From positions 1,088,501 to 1,152,500 of the forward strand of contig NC_091009.1 in NCBI RefSeq assembly GCF_041146395.1: a DNA stretch of 64,000 nt, in the 5' to 3' direction. Below, piece by piece: positions 45,527-57,554 of this stretch. Source of the DNA: Eulemur rufifrons. Taxonomy: Eukaryota > Chordata > Mammalia > Primates > Lemuridae. The position numbers and the translations under genes are program-made. The first letter of the stretch is position 1. Each line of letters begins with the position of its first letter. Below the pieces are notes generated by a model, which saw only the letters and a list, made by a program, of their open reading frames with translations, was not told the origin of the DNA and made no database searches.

Positions 45527-45719
45527 AATTCTCACACTACTTCCATTCCCAGAGTGAAGCAAGCCTACAATACAGCCATGCCATGTGTGAGATGAGGCTC
45601 TGCCTGAGTCCTGCATGTAGGTTTTGTCCCAAGGCCCAGGGAATGATGTTGTGCTTTCGTGGTGACTCAGACCACACCCCTGTCACCGTAGATTAACCAG
45701 GTCCAGTGCCCTTAAACTG
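45527..45719 (+). repeat. Module C (copy 9)
   Basis: A type C module close to consensus, with GTAGGTTTTGTCCCAAGGCC, GTGGTGACTCAGACCACACC, CCTGTCACCGTAG and AGGTCCAGTGCCCTTAAACT. From here to the window end the modules are regular, and this copy opens the first C-A-D-B unit. Confidence 0.88.
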
Positions 45720-46239
45720 ACCGCTAAATCTAAGCCCTACCACCAACCCTAACCCCTGACACTGAACCTAAGCCCCGAGCCTAAAGCCCAACACTAACTC
45801 CAAACACTTACCCTAAACCTAATCCCTATCCCTAATGCTAAACCCTAAACCTAACCCTAACCGTGAACAGTAAACCTAACCCTAACCTCTAACACAAATC
45901 CTAACACATAACTCTAACCCTAAAACTAACCCTAACCCTTAACCCTGAACCTAAACCCTAACCCTATCCCTTAACCTTAACCTTAACCGTTAACTCTCAT
46001 GCTAACCTTTAATCCTAACACTAATCCTAATCTTCAACCCTAAACCTAACACAACCCTAACCCTGTACCAAACCCTAACCCCTCATCTTAACCCTATCCA
46101 CAAACCTCAACCCTAAAACGAACTGTAACCGTTAAACCTAACAGTAACCTTAAACCGTAACCCTAATCTGTAACCCTATCCCCTCACCATAACACTACAC
46201 TTCATCCTGAACCCTAACCATAATCCTAACCCTAAATCT

Positions 46240-46446
46240 AATTCTCAGACTTCTTGCTTTCTTAGAGTTTAGAAAGCCTGCAATCCTCCCATGCCATGTG
46301 GGAAAGGAGGCTCTACCACAGTGTCCTGCATGAAAACCACGGGCCCATACCCAGAGTCTGATACAGTGGGTTCCCGGTGACAATCCCAGCCCCCTAACCT
46401 CGCCCCAGCTTAATGTAGACAGGGCCCGTGCGCTAAGCATAAACAA
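46240..46446 (+). repeat. Module A (copy 9)
   Basis: A type A module with CCATGTGGGAAAGGAGGC, GAAAACCACGGGCCCATACC, AGAGTCTGATACAGTGGG and TAACCTCGCCCCAGCTTAAT. The GTGGGAAAGG and GATACAG variants are shared with the copy 3.39 kb downstream and with no other. Confidence 0.88.
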
Positions 46447-47423
46447 TACCTTTAACAGATAACCCTAACCCTGAACATAGCATCTAACCCTGTTCCTATT
46501 TCTCCCCTTAACACGTAAACCTCACCGTGAGCCTAACTTTAACCTCTTATCCTAACGTTAATGCATAACCCATTTCCTGAGAACATCCCCTATCCAATAA
46601 TTCTAACCCTATCTCCTAGTCATAAATGTAACACCTAATCCCTAAACCTAATTCTCAACCGCTAAGCCTAACCGTAACGCTGCCTACAACCCTAACACTG
46701 ACAGGAACCCTTACTTCTAACCCCAACGCTATGCCTAACAAGAGCCCTAACCCTTCACCGTCACCCTAATCCCTACGCATTACCCTAACCCTTAACCGTA
46801 ATCCTAATCCTAACCATTAAACCTAACCCTAGCTCTTAAAGCTAACCCTAAACCTTACCCTCACGACTAGACCTAACCCTGACACTAACCTAACACCTAA
46901 CACTAGCCATAACCCCTAAAGCTAACCCTAACCCTGAACCCTAAACCTAACCCTAACACTGATCCTTCACTATATCCCTAACCCCTAAGCCTAATCCTAA
47001 CTGTTAACCCTCACCCTAACACTTAAACTGGACCATAACACTAAACATTAACCCTAACACTAAACTTTAACCCTAACCATAAGCCCAACACTTAACCCTA
47101 ATCCTATCCCTTAACCCTAAGCCTAACCCTAACCCCTAACCCTAAACCTAACCCTAACCCCAACCCTAACCCTTAATCTTAACCCTTACCATGAACCCTC
47201 ACACTAACCCTAATCCTAATCTTTAACCATAAAGCTAACACTGAAGCCTAACCCTGTGTCAAACGCTAAACCCAAACCTTAACCCTAACCCTCAAACTTA
47301 ACCATAAACCTAACTGTAACTGTTAAACCTAACACTAACCTCTAACGCTAACCCTTAACCCTAAGACCCCATCTTAACACTAACCCTAACCCTAAACATT
47401 ATCATAATCCTACCCCTAAATCT

Positions 47424-47629
47424 AATTCTCGGACTTCTTGCTTTCTTAGAGTTTAGAAAGCCTAAAATCCTCCCATGCCATGAGTAAAAGGGGGCTCTGC
47501 AGCTCTCTCTTGCATGAAACCAGGAGCCCATACCTAGCGTATGATAGAGTGGGTTCCCGGGGAAATCCCATCCCCGTAACCCCAGCCCCCCGCCCAGTGC
47601 AGACAGAGCCTGTACGCTAAATATAAACA
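47424..47629 (+). repeat. Module D (copy 5)
   Basis: A type D module with GCTCTGCAGCTCTCTCTTGC in place of GCTCTGCCACTGTGTCCTGC, a missing C in AAACCAGGAGCCC, and GACAGAGCCTGTACGCTAAA. A 109-codon minus-strand frame crosses it, the longest in the window. It is made of repeat words and has no sign of a protein family. Confidence 0.86.
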
Positions 47630-47953
47630 CTACCCCTAACAGATAACCCTCACCCTGAACATAGCACCTGACCCTGATCCTATTGCTCACCTTAAAACAT
47701 AAACCTCCCCGTAACCCTAACTTATCCCCTTATCTTAACGTTAATGCATAACACACTGAGAAGGAGCCCTATCCCATAATTCTAATCCTAACCCCTAGCC
47801 ATAACCGTAACACTTCATCCTTAATTCTAAAATGCCAACCCTAACCTTCACCCTACCAACAACCCTAACCCTAACCCTAATCCCTAACCCTAAGCCCTCA
47901 CCCTATCACTAATCCTCATCCCTAAACCGTACCATAATACTAACTCTAAATCT

Positions 47954-48155
47954 AACTCTCAGACTTCTTGCTTTCTCAGAGTTTTGAAAGCCTACAATCC
48001 TACTAAGCCATGCATGAAAGCCCGCTCTGCCACAGTGTCCTGCATGAAACCCAGAGGCCCATACACTGCGTACGATAGAGTGGGTTCCCAGCGACCATCA
48101 CAGACCCCTAACTTCGCCTGCTAGTGCATACAGGGCCTGTGCCCTAAGCACAAAC
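47954..48155 (+). repeat. Module B (copy 6)
   Basis: A type B module with AACTCTCAGACTTCTTGC at the start, AAGCCATGCATGAAAGCCCG and ACAGGGCCTGTGCCCTAAGC. It shares the AATCCTACTAAGCCATGC variant with the B copy at 8881, and so belongs to the D-linked B subgroup rather than the A-linked one. Confidence 0.88.
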
Positions 48156-48917
48156 CCTACCCCTCACCCATAACCCTAACCCGAAACATAACACCTGACC
48201 CTGATCCTACTGTCCACCTTAACACGTAAACCTCACCGTAACCCTAAATTTAACCCCTTATATTAACGATAATGCATGACACCCTGAGAACAAGCCCTAT
48301 ACCGTAATTCTAACCCTAACTCCTAGCCATAACCGTAACACCTAATCCCTAATTCTGAAACGCCAAACCTAACCTTAATCCTACCAACAACACTAACACT
48401 AACCCTAAACACTTACCCTAACCCTACACCTAAAAGTAACCCTAACCATTGATACTTAGTCATAACCCCTAAACCTTAACCCTAACCCTTCACGCTAATC
48501 CCAATCCTAACCATTAAACATAACCCTACTTAACTCTACCCCTAACCTATACCTTAATGCCTAGAGATCTAACCCCAACACTGACCTACAGTTAACACTA
48601 ACCCTAACCCCTGATCCTAACCTTAAACCTGAACTATAAAACTAACCCTTAACCCTAACCCTATCCATAACCCCCTAACCTTAACCCTAAATGTTAAGCC
48701 TCACCCTAACACTTAACCCTGACTCTAAGCCTAAACTTTAACCCTAACACCTAACCCTAACGCTAACCCCAACCCTAAACCTAATCCTGGCCCCCGAACC
48801 CAGACTTAACACCTAACCCCTAACACTAACTCTAACCCTAACCACTAATCCCTAGCACCTGACCCTGACTCGAAACCTAATCCCTAACTCGAAACCCCTG
48901 ACCCCAAACCTATCCCT

Positions 48918-49109
48918 AATTCTCACACTAATTCCATTTCCAGAGTAAAGCAAGCCTACAATACAGCCATGCCATGTGTGAGATGAGGCTCCGCCTGAGT
49001 CCTGCATGTAGGTCCTCTACCAAGGCCCAGGGAATGATGTTGTGCTTTCGTGGTGACTCCGACCACACCCCTCTCACCGTAGATTAACCAGGTCCTGTGC
49101 CCTTAAACT
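48918..49109 (+). repeat. Module C (copy 10)
   Basis: A type C module with CACACTAATTCCATTTCCAG, AGGTCCTCTACCAAGGCC and the consensus GTAGATTAACCAGGTCCTGT. It follows B by 0.96 kb, as in all regular units. Confidence 0.88.
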
Positions 49110-49629
49110 GACCACTAAAGCTAAGCCCTACCACCAACCCTAACCCCTGACCCTGAACCTAAGCCCCGAGCCTAAAGCCCAACACTAACTCTAAACACTT
49201 ACCCTAAACCTAATCCCTAACCCTAATGCTAACCCCTAGAGGTAACCCTAACCGTGAACAGTGAACCTAACCCTACCTCTAACACAAACCCTAACACATA
49301 ACTCTAACCCTAAAACTAACCCTAACGCTTAACCCTGAACCTAAACCCTAACTCTAACCCTTAACCTTAACCTTAACCGTTAACTCTCATGCTAACCTTT
49401 AATCCCAACACTAATCCTAATCTTCAACCCTAAACCTAACACAACCCTAACCATGTACCAAACCCTAACCCCTCATCTTAACCCTATCTGCAAACCTCAA
49501 CACTAAAACGAACTGTAACCGTTAAACCTAAGAGTAACCTTAAACCGTAACCCTAATCTGTAACCCTATCCCGTCACCATAACACTACACTTCATCCTGA
49601 ACCCTAACCATAATCCTAACCCTAAATCT

Positions 49630-49836
49630 CATTCTCAGACTTCTTGCTTTCTTAGAGTTTAGAAAGCCTGCAATCCTCCCATGCCATGTGGGAAAGGAGG
49701 CTCTACCACTGTGTCCTGCATGAAAACCACGGGCCCATACACAGAGTCCGATACAGCGGGTTCCCCGTGACAATGCCAGCCCCCTAACCTCCCCCCAGCT
49801 TCATGCAGACAGGGCACGTGCGCTAAGCATAAACAA
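49630..49836 (+). repeat. Module A (copy 10)
   Basis: A type A module sharing CCATGTGGGAAAGGAGG and GAAAACCACGGGCCC with the copy at 46,240. The downstream spacer is instead the long A-to-B spacer. The change from C-A-D-B order to A-B-C order takes place here. Confidence 0.88.
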
Positions 49837-51503
49837 TACCTTTAACAGATAACCCTAACCCTGAACATAGCACCTAACCCTGTTCCTATTTCTCCCCTTA
49901 ACACGTAAACCTCACCGTGAGCCTAATTTTAACCTCTTATCGAAACGTTAATACATAAACCATTCCCTGAGAACATCCCCTATCCAATAATTCTAACCCT
50001 ATCTCCTAGTCATAAATGTAACACCTAATCCCTAACCCTAATTCTCAACCGCTAAGCCTAACCGTAACGCTGCCTACAACCCTAACACTGACAGGAACCC
50101 TTAGTTCTAACCTCAACGCTATGCCTAACAAAAGCCCTCACCCTTCACCCTTCACCCTAACCACTACGCATTACCCGAACCCTTAACCGTAATGCTAATC
50201 CTAACCATTAAACATAACCCTGGCTCTTAAGCTAACCCTAAACCTTACCCTCACGACTAGACCTAACCCTGACACTAACCTAACACCTAACACTAACCGG
50301 AACGCCTAAAGCTAACCCTGAACCCTATCCCTAACCCTAGCAGTAAACTTTAACCCTAAAACTAAGCTCAACCCATAACCCTAATCCTATCCTTTTACCC
50401 TAAAACTAACCCCTAAACCTAACCCCTATACCTAACCCTAACTCTAATCCCAATCCTAATTCTAAACATACCCCTTCATAAAACACTAACTCCTAACCGC
50501 TAACCCTAACACTAACCAAAAACCCTAATCACTAATCCCTAACCCTAACGCTTAACCTTTACCCTAACCGTTAACCCTCACCCTAATTCTTAACACTGAC
50601 CCTAACCTTAACCTTTAACTCTAAGCCTAACCCTTAACCCTACAGTAAGGAAGACTCTTAATGCTAATGGGATCCCTTATCCCTAAACCTAACACTACAG
50701 CTAAAAATAACCCTAACCTTGGATCCTTAAACCTAACCCCTAACACTTACTTTAACCCCAAACCCTAACCCTAATCCTAAGCATTAAACCTAACCCTATC
50801 TCTTAACCCTAACCCTAGCCCTTACCCTAACGCCTAGATCTAACCCTAAATCTAATCTACCGCCTAATCCTAACCTTAAGCCTTAATGCTAATGCTAACC
50901 CTGAACCCTAAACCTACCTGTAACCCTTAACAGTAACCCTATCCATGAATCTTAACCCTGACCCTAACCATTACCCGCACCCAAGCATTTAACCCTGACC
51001 CTAACCCTAATCCTTAATGATAACCCTAACACTAAACCCTAACCCTAAGCCCAACACTTAACCCTAATCCTATCCCTTAACCCTAACCCTAACCCTAACC
51101 CTAATGCTAACCGCTAAACGTAACCCTAACCGTGAACAGTAAACCTAACCCTAACCTCTAACACAAACCATAGCACATAACTCTAACCCTAAAACTAACC
51201 CTAACCCTAACCCTAACCCTAAACCCTAACTCTTAACCTTAACCCTAAGCGTTAACTCTCACGCTAACATTTAATCCTAACACTAATCCTAATCTTCAAC
51301 CCTAAACCTAACACTTAACCCTAACCCTGCACCAAACCCTAAACCCTCATCTTAACCCTAACCTTAAACCTCAACCCTAAACCAAAGTGTAACCGTTAAA
51401 TCTAAGCGTAACCTTTAACCCTAACCGTAATCCCTAAGCCTAAGCCCTCACCCTAACACTAAACTTCATCCTTAACCCTAACCATAACCCTAACCCTAAA
51501 TCT

Positions 51504-51706
51504 AATTCTCAGACTTCTTGCTTTCTTAGAGTTTAGAAAGCCTGCAATCCTCCCACGCCATGCGTGAAAGGAGGCTCTGCCACAGTGTCCTGCATGAAAC
51601 CCAGAGGCCCATACACTGCGTGCGGTAGAGTGGGTTCCCAGCGACCATCACAGACACCTAACTTTGCCTCCTAGAGCATACAGGGCCCGTGCCCTAAGCA
51701 TAAACC
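51504..51706 (+). repeat. Module B (copy 7)
   Basis: A type B module of the A-linked subgroup, with CCCACGCCATGCGTGAAAGG, CACTGCGTGCGGTAGAGTGG and CTAGAGCATACAGGG. It shares the GTGCGGTAGAG step with the B copies at 4915 and 59,217. Confidence 0.9.
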
Positions 51707-52465
51707 CTACCCCTCACCCATAAGCCTAACCCACAACATAACACCTAACCCTGATCCTACTGCTCACCTTAACAGGTAAACCTCACCATAACCCTAACTT
51801 TAACCCGATATCTTAACGTTAATGCATGACACCCTGAGAACAAGCCCTATACCGTCATTATAACCCTACCTCCTAGCTATAACCGTAACACCTAATCCCT
51901 AATTCTGAAACGCCAACCCTAACCTTAACCCGACCAACAACACTAACACTAAGCCTAACCCCTTACCCTAATCCTACGCCTAAAAGTCACCCTAACGGTT
52001 GATCCTTAGTCATAACCCCTAACCTTAACCCTAACCCTTAACCCTATTCCCAATCCTAACCATTAAACAGAACCCTAACTCTTAACCCTAACCCTAACCT
52101 TTACCCTAATGCCTAGAGATCTAACCCCAACACTGACCTACAGTTAACACTAACCCCAACCCCTAATGCTAACCTTAAACCTGAACCAAGCTCCTAACCC
52201 TTAACCCTAACACTATCCCTTACCCCTAAGCCTAACCCCAACTGTTAACCCTCTAACCCTCACCCTGAATCCTAACCCTATCCCTTAACCCTAACCCCTA
52301 AACCTAACGCTAACTCCAACCCTAAACCTTACCCTGGCCCCCTAACCCAGACTTAACACCTTACCGCTAACACTAACTCTAACCCTAACCACTAATCCCT
52401 AGCACCTAACCCTGACTCGAAACCTAACCCCTAACACGAAAAACCCTAACCCCAACCCCAACCCT

Positions 52466-52658
52466 AATTCTCACACTACTTCCATTCCCAGAGTGAAGCA
52501 AGCCTACAATACAGCCATGCCATGTGTGAGATGAGGCTCCGCCTGAGTCCTGCATGGAGGTCCTATCCCAAGGCCCAGAGAATGATGTTGTGCTTTCGTG
52601 GTGACTCCGACCGCACCCCTCTCACCGTAGATTAACCAGGTCCTGTGCCCTTAAACTG
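52466..52658 (+). repeat. Module C (copy 11)
   Basis: A type C module with CTGCATGGAGGTCCTATCCC and GGCCCAGAGAATGATG. The TGCATGGAGG variant is shared only with the C at 60,177, linking two A-B-C units that are not adjacent. Confidence 0.9.
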
Positions 52659-52888
52659 ACCGCTAAAGCTAAGCCCTACCACCAACGCTAACCCCTGACC
52701 CTGAACCTAAGCCCCGAGCCTAAAGCCCAACATTAACTCTAGACCCTTACCCTAAACCTAATCCCTAACCCTAATGCTAACCCCTAAACCCAACCCTAAC
52801 CGTGAACAGTAAACCTAACCCTAACCTCTAACATAAACCATAGCACATAACTCTAACCCTAAAACTAACCCTAACCCTAACCATAACC

Positions 52889-52899
52889 CTAAACCCTAA
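52889..52899. repeat. Alu target-site duplication, left
   Basis: CTAAACCCTAA occurs directly before the poly-T side of the Alu and again directly after its other end. Part of the match could be chance, because the target is telomere-type sequence. The empty paralogous site near 51,210 has one copy. Confidence 0.65.
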
Positions 52900-52902
52900 A
52901 TC

Positions 52903-53240
52903 TTTTTTTTTTTTTTTTTTTGAGAGAGTCTCACTCTGTTGCCCAAGATAGAGTGAGTGCCGTGGCATCAGCCTACCTCACAGCAACCTCAGACTCCTGA
53001 GCTCAAGGAATCCTCCTGTCTCAGCCTCCCGAGCAGCTGGGACTACAGGCATGCGCCACCATGCCCGGCTAATTTTTTTCTATATATATTTTTAGCTGTC
53101 CATATAATTTCTTTCTATTTTTAGTACAGATGGGGTCTCGCTCTTGCTCAGGCTGGTCTTGAACTCCTGAGCTCAAACGATCCACCCACCTCGGCCTCCC
53201 AGAGTGGTAGGATTACAGGCGTGAGCCACCGCGCCCGGCC
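52903..53240 (-). mobile_element. Alu SINE, strepsirrhine (lemur) type
   Basis: A full-length Alu on the minus strand. The poly-A tail appears as about 19 T at 52,903-52,921 and the 5' end as GCGCCCGGCC ending at 53,240. Both halves are recognisable: ACTCTGTTGCCCAAGATAGA, CAGCCTCCCGAGCAGCTGGG, CCTCGGCCTCCCAGAGTG and GATTACAGGCGTGAGCC. The linker between halves reads TTTCTATATATATTTTTAGC, CCATATAATTTCTTTCTATT and TTTAGTACAGATGGGG, an extended form I associate with lemur Alus; human Alus have a short A-rich linker. Alus are 7SL-derived, transcribed by RNA polymerase III and moved by L1 proteins. It is the only clearly identifiable transposon in the window. Confidence 0.97.
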
Positions 53241-53251
53241 CTAAACCCTAA
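53241..53251. repeat. Alu target-site duplication, right
   Basis: The second copy of CTAAACCCTAA, followed by CTCTTAACATTAACACTAAG. This continues the spacer exactly as in the Alu-free unit at 51,220 (CTCTTAACCTTAACCCTAAG). The insertion did not delete host sequence. Confidence 0.65.
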
Positions 53252-53526
53252 CTCTTAACATTAACACTAAGCGTTCACTCTCATGCTAACCTTTAATCCT
53301 AACCCTAATCCTAATCTTCAACCCTAAACCTAACACTTAACCCTAACCCTGTACCACACTCTAACCCCTCATCTTAACCCTAACCGTAAACCTCAACCCT
53401 AAACCAAAGTGTAACCGTTAAATCTAAGAGTAACCTTTAACCCTAACCCTAATCCCTAACCCTAAGCCCTCACACTAACACTAAAATTTATCCTTAACCC
53501 TATCCATAAACCTAACCCTAAAATCA

Positions 53527-53737
53527 AATTATAAGACTTCTTCCTTTCTTAGAGTTTAGAAAGCCTGCAATCCTCCCATGCCATGCGTGAAAGGAGGCTC
53601 TACCACTGTGTCCTGCATGAAACCCACGGGCCCATACCCAGAGTATGATAGAGTGGGTTCCCGGGTACAATCCCAGCCCCCTAAACTCCCCCCGCCCGCC
53701 TAATGCAGACAGGGCCCGTGCGCTAAGCATAAACAAT
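53527..53737 (+). repeat. Module A (copy 11)
   Basis: A type A module whose first box is damaged (AAATTATAAGACTTCTTCC). The rest is close to the copies at 1161 and 57,346, including the GGGTTCCCGGGTACAATCCC step. It lies about 290 bases after the Alu. Confidence 0.88.
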
Positions 53738-55459
53738 ACCTTTAACAGATAACCCTAACCCTGAACATAACACCCAACCCTGTTCCTATTTCTACCCTTA
53801 ACACGTAAACCTCACCGTGAGCCTAACTTTAACCTCTTATCCTAACGTTAATGCATAACCCATTCCCTGAGAACAACCCCTATCCCATAATTCTAACCCT
53901 ATCTCCTAGTCATAACTGTAACACCTAATTCCTAACCCTAATTCTAAACTGCTAACCCTAACCGTAACCCTATCTACAACCCTAACACTGACTGTAACCC
54001 TTACTTCTAACCCCAACTCTATGCCTAACAAAAACCCTAACCCTTCACCCTAACCCCTAAGCCTTACCCTAACCCTTAACCCTAATCCTAATCCTAAACA
54101 TTAAACCTAACCCTAGCGCTTAAAGCAAACCCTAAACCTTACCCTCACGACTAGACCGAACCCTGACACTAACCTAACACCTAACCCTAACCATAACACC
54201 TAAAGCTAACCCTAACCCTGAACCCTAAACCTAACCCTAACACTGAACCCTCACTATATCCCCAACCTCTAAGCCTAATCCTAACCGTTAACCCTCACCC
54301 TAACACTTAAACTGGACCATAACACTAAACATTAACCAGAACACTAAACTTTACCCCTAAACCTGATCCCAACCCTTAACCCTAATCCTATCCTTTTACC
54401 CTAACCCTAACCCCAAAACCTAACCCTAACACTAACCCCAATCCTAATTCTAACCATACCCCTTCATAAAACACGAACTCCTAACCCTGACACTTACCAA
54501 AAACCCTAATCGCTAATCCCTAACCCTAACGCTTAACCTTTACCCTAACCGTTAACCCTCACCCTAAACCTTAACACTGACCCTAACCTTAACCTTTAAT
54601 CTAAGCCTGACCCTTAACCCTAACAGTAAGAAAAACACTTACGCCAATCTTATCCCTTATCCCTAAACCTAACACTACAGCTAAAAATAACCCTAACCTT
54701 TGATCCTTAAAACTAACCCCTCACACTTAACCCCAAACCCTAACCCTAATCCTAAGCATTAAACCTAACCCTATCTCTTAACCCTTACTCTAACGCCTAG
54801 ATCTAACCCTAAATCTAACCTACCACCTAATCCTAACCTTAAGCCCTAATGCTAACTCTAAACCCTGAACCCTAAACCTACCCGTAACCCTTAACACTAA
54901 CCCTATCTATAAACCTTAATCCAGACCCTAACCATTACCCGCACCCAAACATTTAACCCTGACCCTAACCCTAATACTTAAGGATAACCCTAACACTAAA
55001 CCCTAACCCTAAGCTCAACACTTAACCCTAATCCTATCCCTTAACCCTAACCCTAACTCTAACCCTAATGCTACCCCTAAACGTAACCCTAACCATGAAC
55101 AGTAAACCTAATCCTAACCTCTAACACAAACCATGGCACATAACTCTAACCCTAAAACTAACCCTAACCCTAACGCTAACGCTAACTCTTAACCTTAACC
55201 CTAAGCGTTAACTCTCATGCTAACCTTTAATCCTAACCCTAATCCTAATCTTCAACCCTAAACCTAACACTTAACCCTATCCCTGTACCAAACCCTAAAC
55301 CCTCATCTTTACCCTAACCGTAAACCTCAACCCTAAACCAAAGTGTAATTGTTAAATCTAAGAGTAACCTTTAACCCTAACCCTAATCCCTAACCCTAAG
55401 CCCTCACCCTAACACTAAACTTCATCCTTAACCCTAACCATAATCCTAACCCTAAATCT

Positions 55460-55659
55460 AATTCTCAGACTTCTTGCTTTCTTAGAGTTTAGAAAGCCTG
55501 CAATCCTCCCATGCCATGCGTGAAAGGACGCTCTGCCAGTGTCCTGCCTAAAACCCAGAGGCCCATACACTGCGTACGATAGAGTGGGTTCCCAGCGACC
55601 ATCACAGACACCTAACTTTGCCTCCTAGGGCATACAGGGCCCGTGCCCTAAGCATAAAC
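55460..55659 (+). repeat. Module B (copy 8)
   Basis: A type B module with a short loss and change in the middle: GCTCTGCCAGTGTCCTGCCT in place of GCTCTGCCACAGTGTCCTGC. It keeps the GCGTACGATAGAGTGGG form rather than GCGTGCGGTAGAG. Confidence 0.88.
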
Positions 55660-56417
55660 CCTCCATTCAACCATAAGCCTAACCCAGAACATAACACATA
55701 ACCCTGATCCTACTGCTCACCTTAACAGGTAAAACTCACCGTAACCCTAACTTTAACCCGATATCTTAACGTTAATGCATGACACCCTGAGAACAAGCCC
55801 TATACCGTCATTATAACCCTAACTCCTAGCCATAACCGTAACACCTAATCCCTAATTCTGAAATGCCAACCCTAACCTTAACCTGACGAACAACACTAAC
55901 ACTAACCCTAACCTCTTACCCTAAACCTACGCCTAAAAGTCACCCTAACGGTTGATCCTTAGTCATAACTCCTAACCTTAACCCTAACCCTTAACCCTAT
56001 TCCCAATCCTAACCATTAAACATAACCCTAAAACTTAACCCTAACCCTAACCTTTACCCTAATGCCTAGAGATCTAACCCCAACACTGACCTACAGTTAA
56101 CACTAACCCCAACCCCTAATGCTAAACATAAACCTGAACCATACTTCTAACCCTTAACTCTAACACTATCCCTAACCCCTAAGCTTAACCCCAACTGTTA
56201 ACCCTCTAACCCTCACCCTGATACCTAACCCTCTCCCTTAACCCTAACCCCTAACCCTAACGCTAACTCCAACCCTAAACCTTACCCTGGCCCCCTAACC
56301 CAGACTTAACACCTAACACCTAACACTAACTCTAACCCTAACCACTAATCCCTAGCACCTAACCCTGACTCGAAACCTAACCCCTAACTCGAAATCCCTA
56401 ACCCCAACCCCAACCCT

Positions 56418-56609
56418 AATTCTCACACTACTTCGATTCCCAGAGTGAAGGAAGCCTACAATACAGCCATGCCATGTGTGAGATGAGGCTCCGACTGAGT
56501 CCTGCATGTAGGTCCTGTCCCAAGGCCCAGGGAATGATGTTGTGCTTTCGTGATGACTCCGACCGCACCCCTCTCACCTTAGATTAACCAGGTGTTGTGC
56601 CCTTTAACT
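56418..56609 (+). repeat. Module C (copy 12)
   Basis: A type C module with CTACTTCGATTCCCAGAGTG, GGCTCCGACTGAGTCC, CTCACCTTAGATTAACC and AGGTGTTGTGCCCTTTAACT. The cluster of changes at the right end is private to this copy. Confidence 0.88.
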
Positions 56610-56719
56610 CACCGCTAAAGCTAGGCCGTACCACCGACCCTAACCCCTGACCCTGAACCGAAGCCCCGAGCCTAAAGCCCAACACTAACTCTAAACCCTT
56701 ACCCTAAATCTAATCCCTA

Positions 56720-57170
56720 ACCCTAATGCTAAACCCTAAACGTAACCCTAACCGTGAACAGTAAACCTAACCCTAACCTCTAACACAAACCATAGCACAT
56801 AACTCTAACCCTAAAACTAACCCTAACCCTAACAGTAAACCCTAACTCTAAACCTTATCCCTAAGCGTTAAATCTCATGCTAACCTTTAATCCTAACCCT
56901 AATCCTAATCTTCAACCCTAAACCTAACACTTAACCCTAATCCTATCCCTTAACCCTAACCTTAACCCTAATGCTAAACCCTAAACGTAACCCTAACCGT
57001 CAACGGTAAACCTAACCCTAACCTCTAACACAAACCATAGCACATAACTCTAACCCTAAAACTAACCCTAACCCTAACAGTAAACCCTGAGCGTTAACTC
57101 TGACGCTAACCTTTAATCCTAACCCTAATCCTAATCTTCAACCCTAAACCTAACACTTAACCCTAACCCT
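56720..57170 (+). repeat. 245-bp direct duplication in the C-to-A spacer
   Basis: The run CTAACCTCTAACACAAACC, ATAGCACATAACTCTAACCC, GTTAACTCTCACGCTAACC-like and AATCCTAATCTTCAACCC occurs twice, the landmark TAACACAAAC being at 56,781 and 57,026. The copies are linked by CCTAATCCTATCCCTTAACC, a phrase normally found upstream of this landmark in A-to-A spacers. That points to unequal exchange between two spacer types. Confidence 0.8.
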
Positions 57171-57345
57171 GTACCAAACCCTAACCCCTCATCTTAACCC
57201 TAACCGTAAACCTCAACCCTAAACCAAAGTGTAACCGTTAAACCTAAGAGTAACCTTTAACCCTAACCCTAATCCCTAACCTTAAGCCCTCACCCTAACA
57301 CTAAACTTCATCCTTAATCCTAACCATAATCCTAACCCTAAATCT

Positions 57346-57554
57346 AATTCTCAGACTTCTTGCTTTCTTAGAGTTTAGAAAGCCTGCAATCCTCCCATGC
57401 CATGCGTGAAAGGAGGCTCTACCACTGTGTCCTGCATGAAACCCACGGGCCCATACCCAGAGTATGTTAGAGTGGGTTCCCGGGTACAATCCCAGCCCCC
57501 TAAACTCCCCCCGCCCGCCTAATGCAGACAGGGTCCCTGTGCTAAGCATAAAGA
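57346..57554 (+). repeat. Module A (copy 12)
   Basis: A type A module near consensus, with AGTATGTTAGAGTGGGTTCC and ACAGGGTCCCTGTGCTAAGC as private changes. The 82-codon minus-strand frame is a repeat by-product. Confidence 0.9.

Larger units (their letters stand above)
45527..48917 (+). repeat. 3.39-kb C-A-D-B higher-order unit
   Basis: Modules C (45,527), A (46,240), D (47,424) and B (47,954) are followed by C (48,918) and A (49,630) at the same 3.39-kb offset. It corresponds to the 4.09-kb unit of the inverted domain but has a shorter A-to-D spacer (about 1.18 kb against 1.8 kb). That is a loss of about 0.6 kb of degenerate repeat. Confidence 0.83.
49630..53526 (+). repeat. A-B-C unit carrying the Alu
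   Basis: Modules A (49,630), B (51,504) and C (52,466) are followed by A at 53,527. Taking out the Alu of about 340 bases and its duplicated target leaves about 3.55 kb, equal to the unit at 3038-6578. Confidence 0.85.
53527..57345 (+). repeat. A-B-C unit with a 245-bp internal duplication
   Basis: Modules A (53,527), B (55,460) and C (56,418) are followed by A at 57,346. The unit is 3.82 kb long. The excess over 3.55 kb is explained by the repeated CAAACCATAGCACATAAC segment near 56.78 and 57.03 kb. Confidence 0.84.

Noticed and set aside
47361..47690. 109-codon minus-strand frame, the longest in the window
   Set aside because: It is a D module read through into telomere-type spacer. Other D copies break the same frame in different places.
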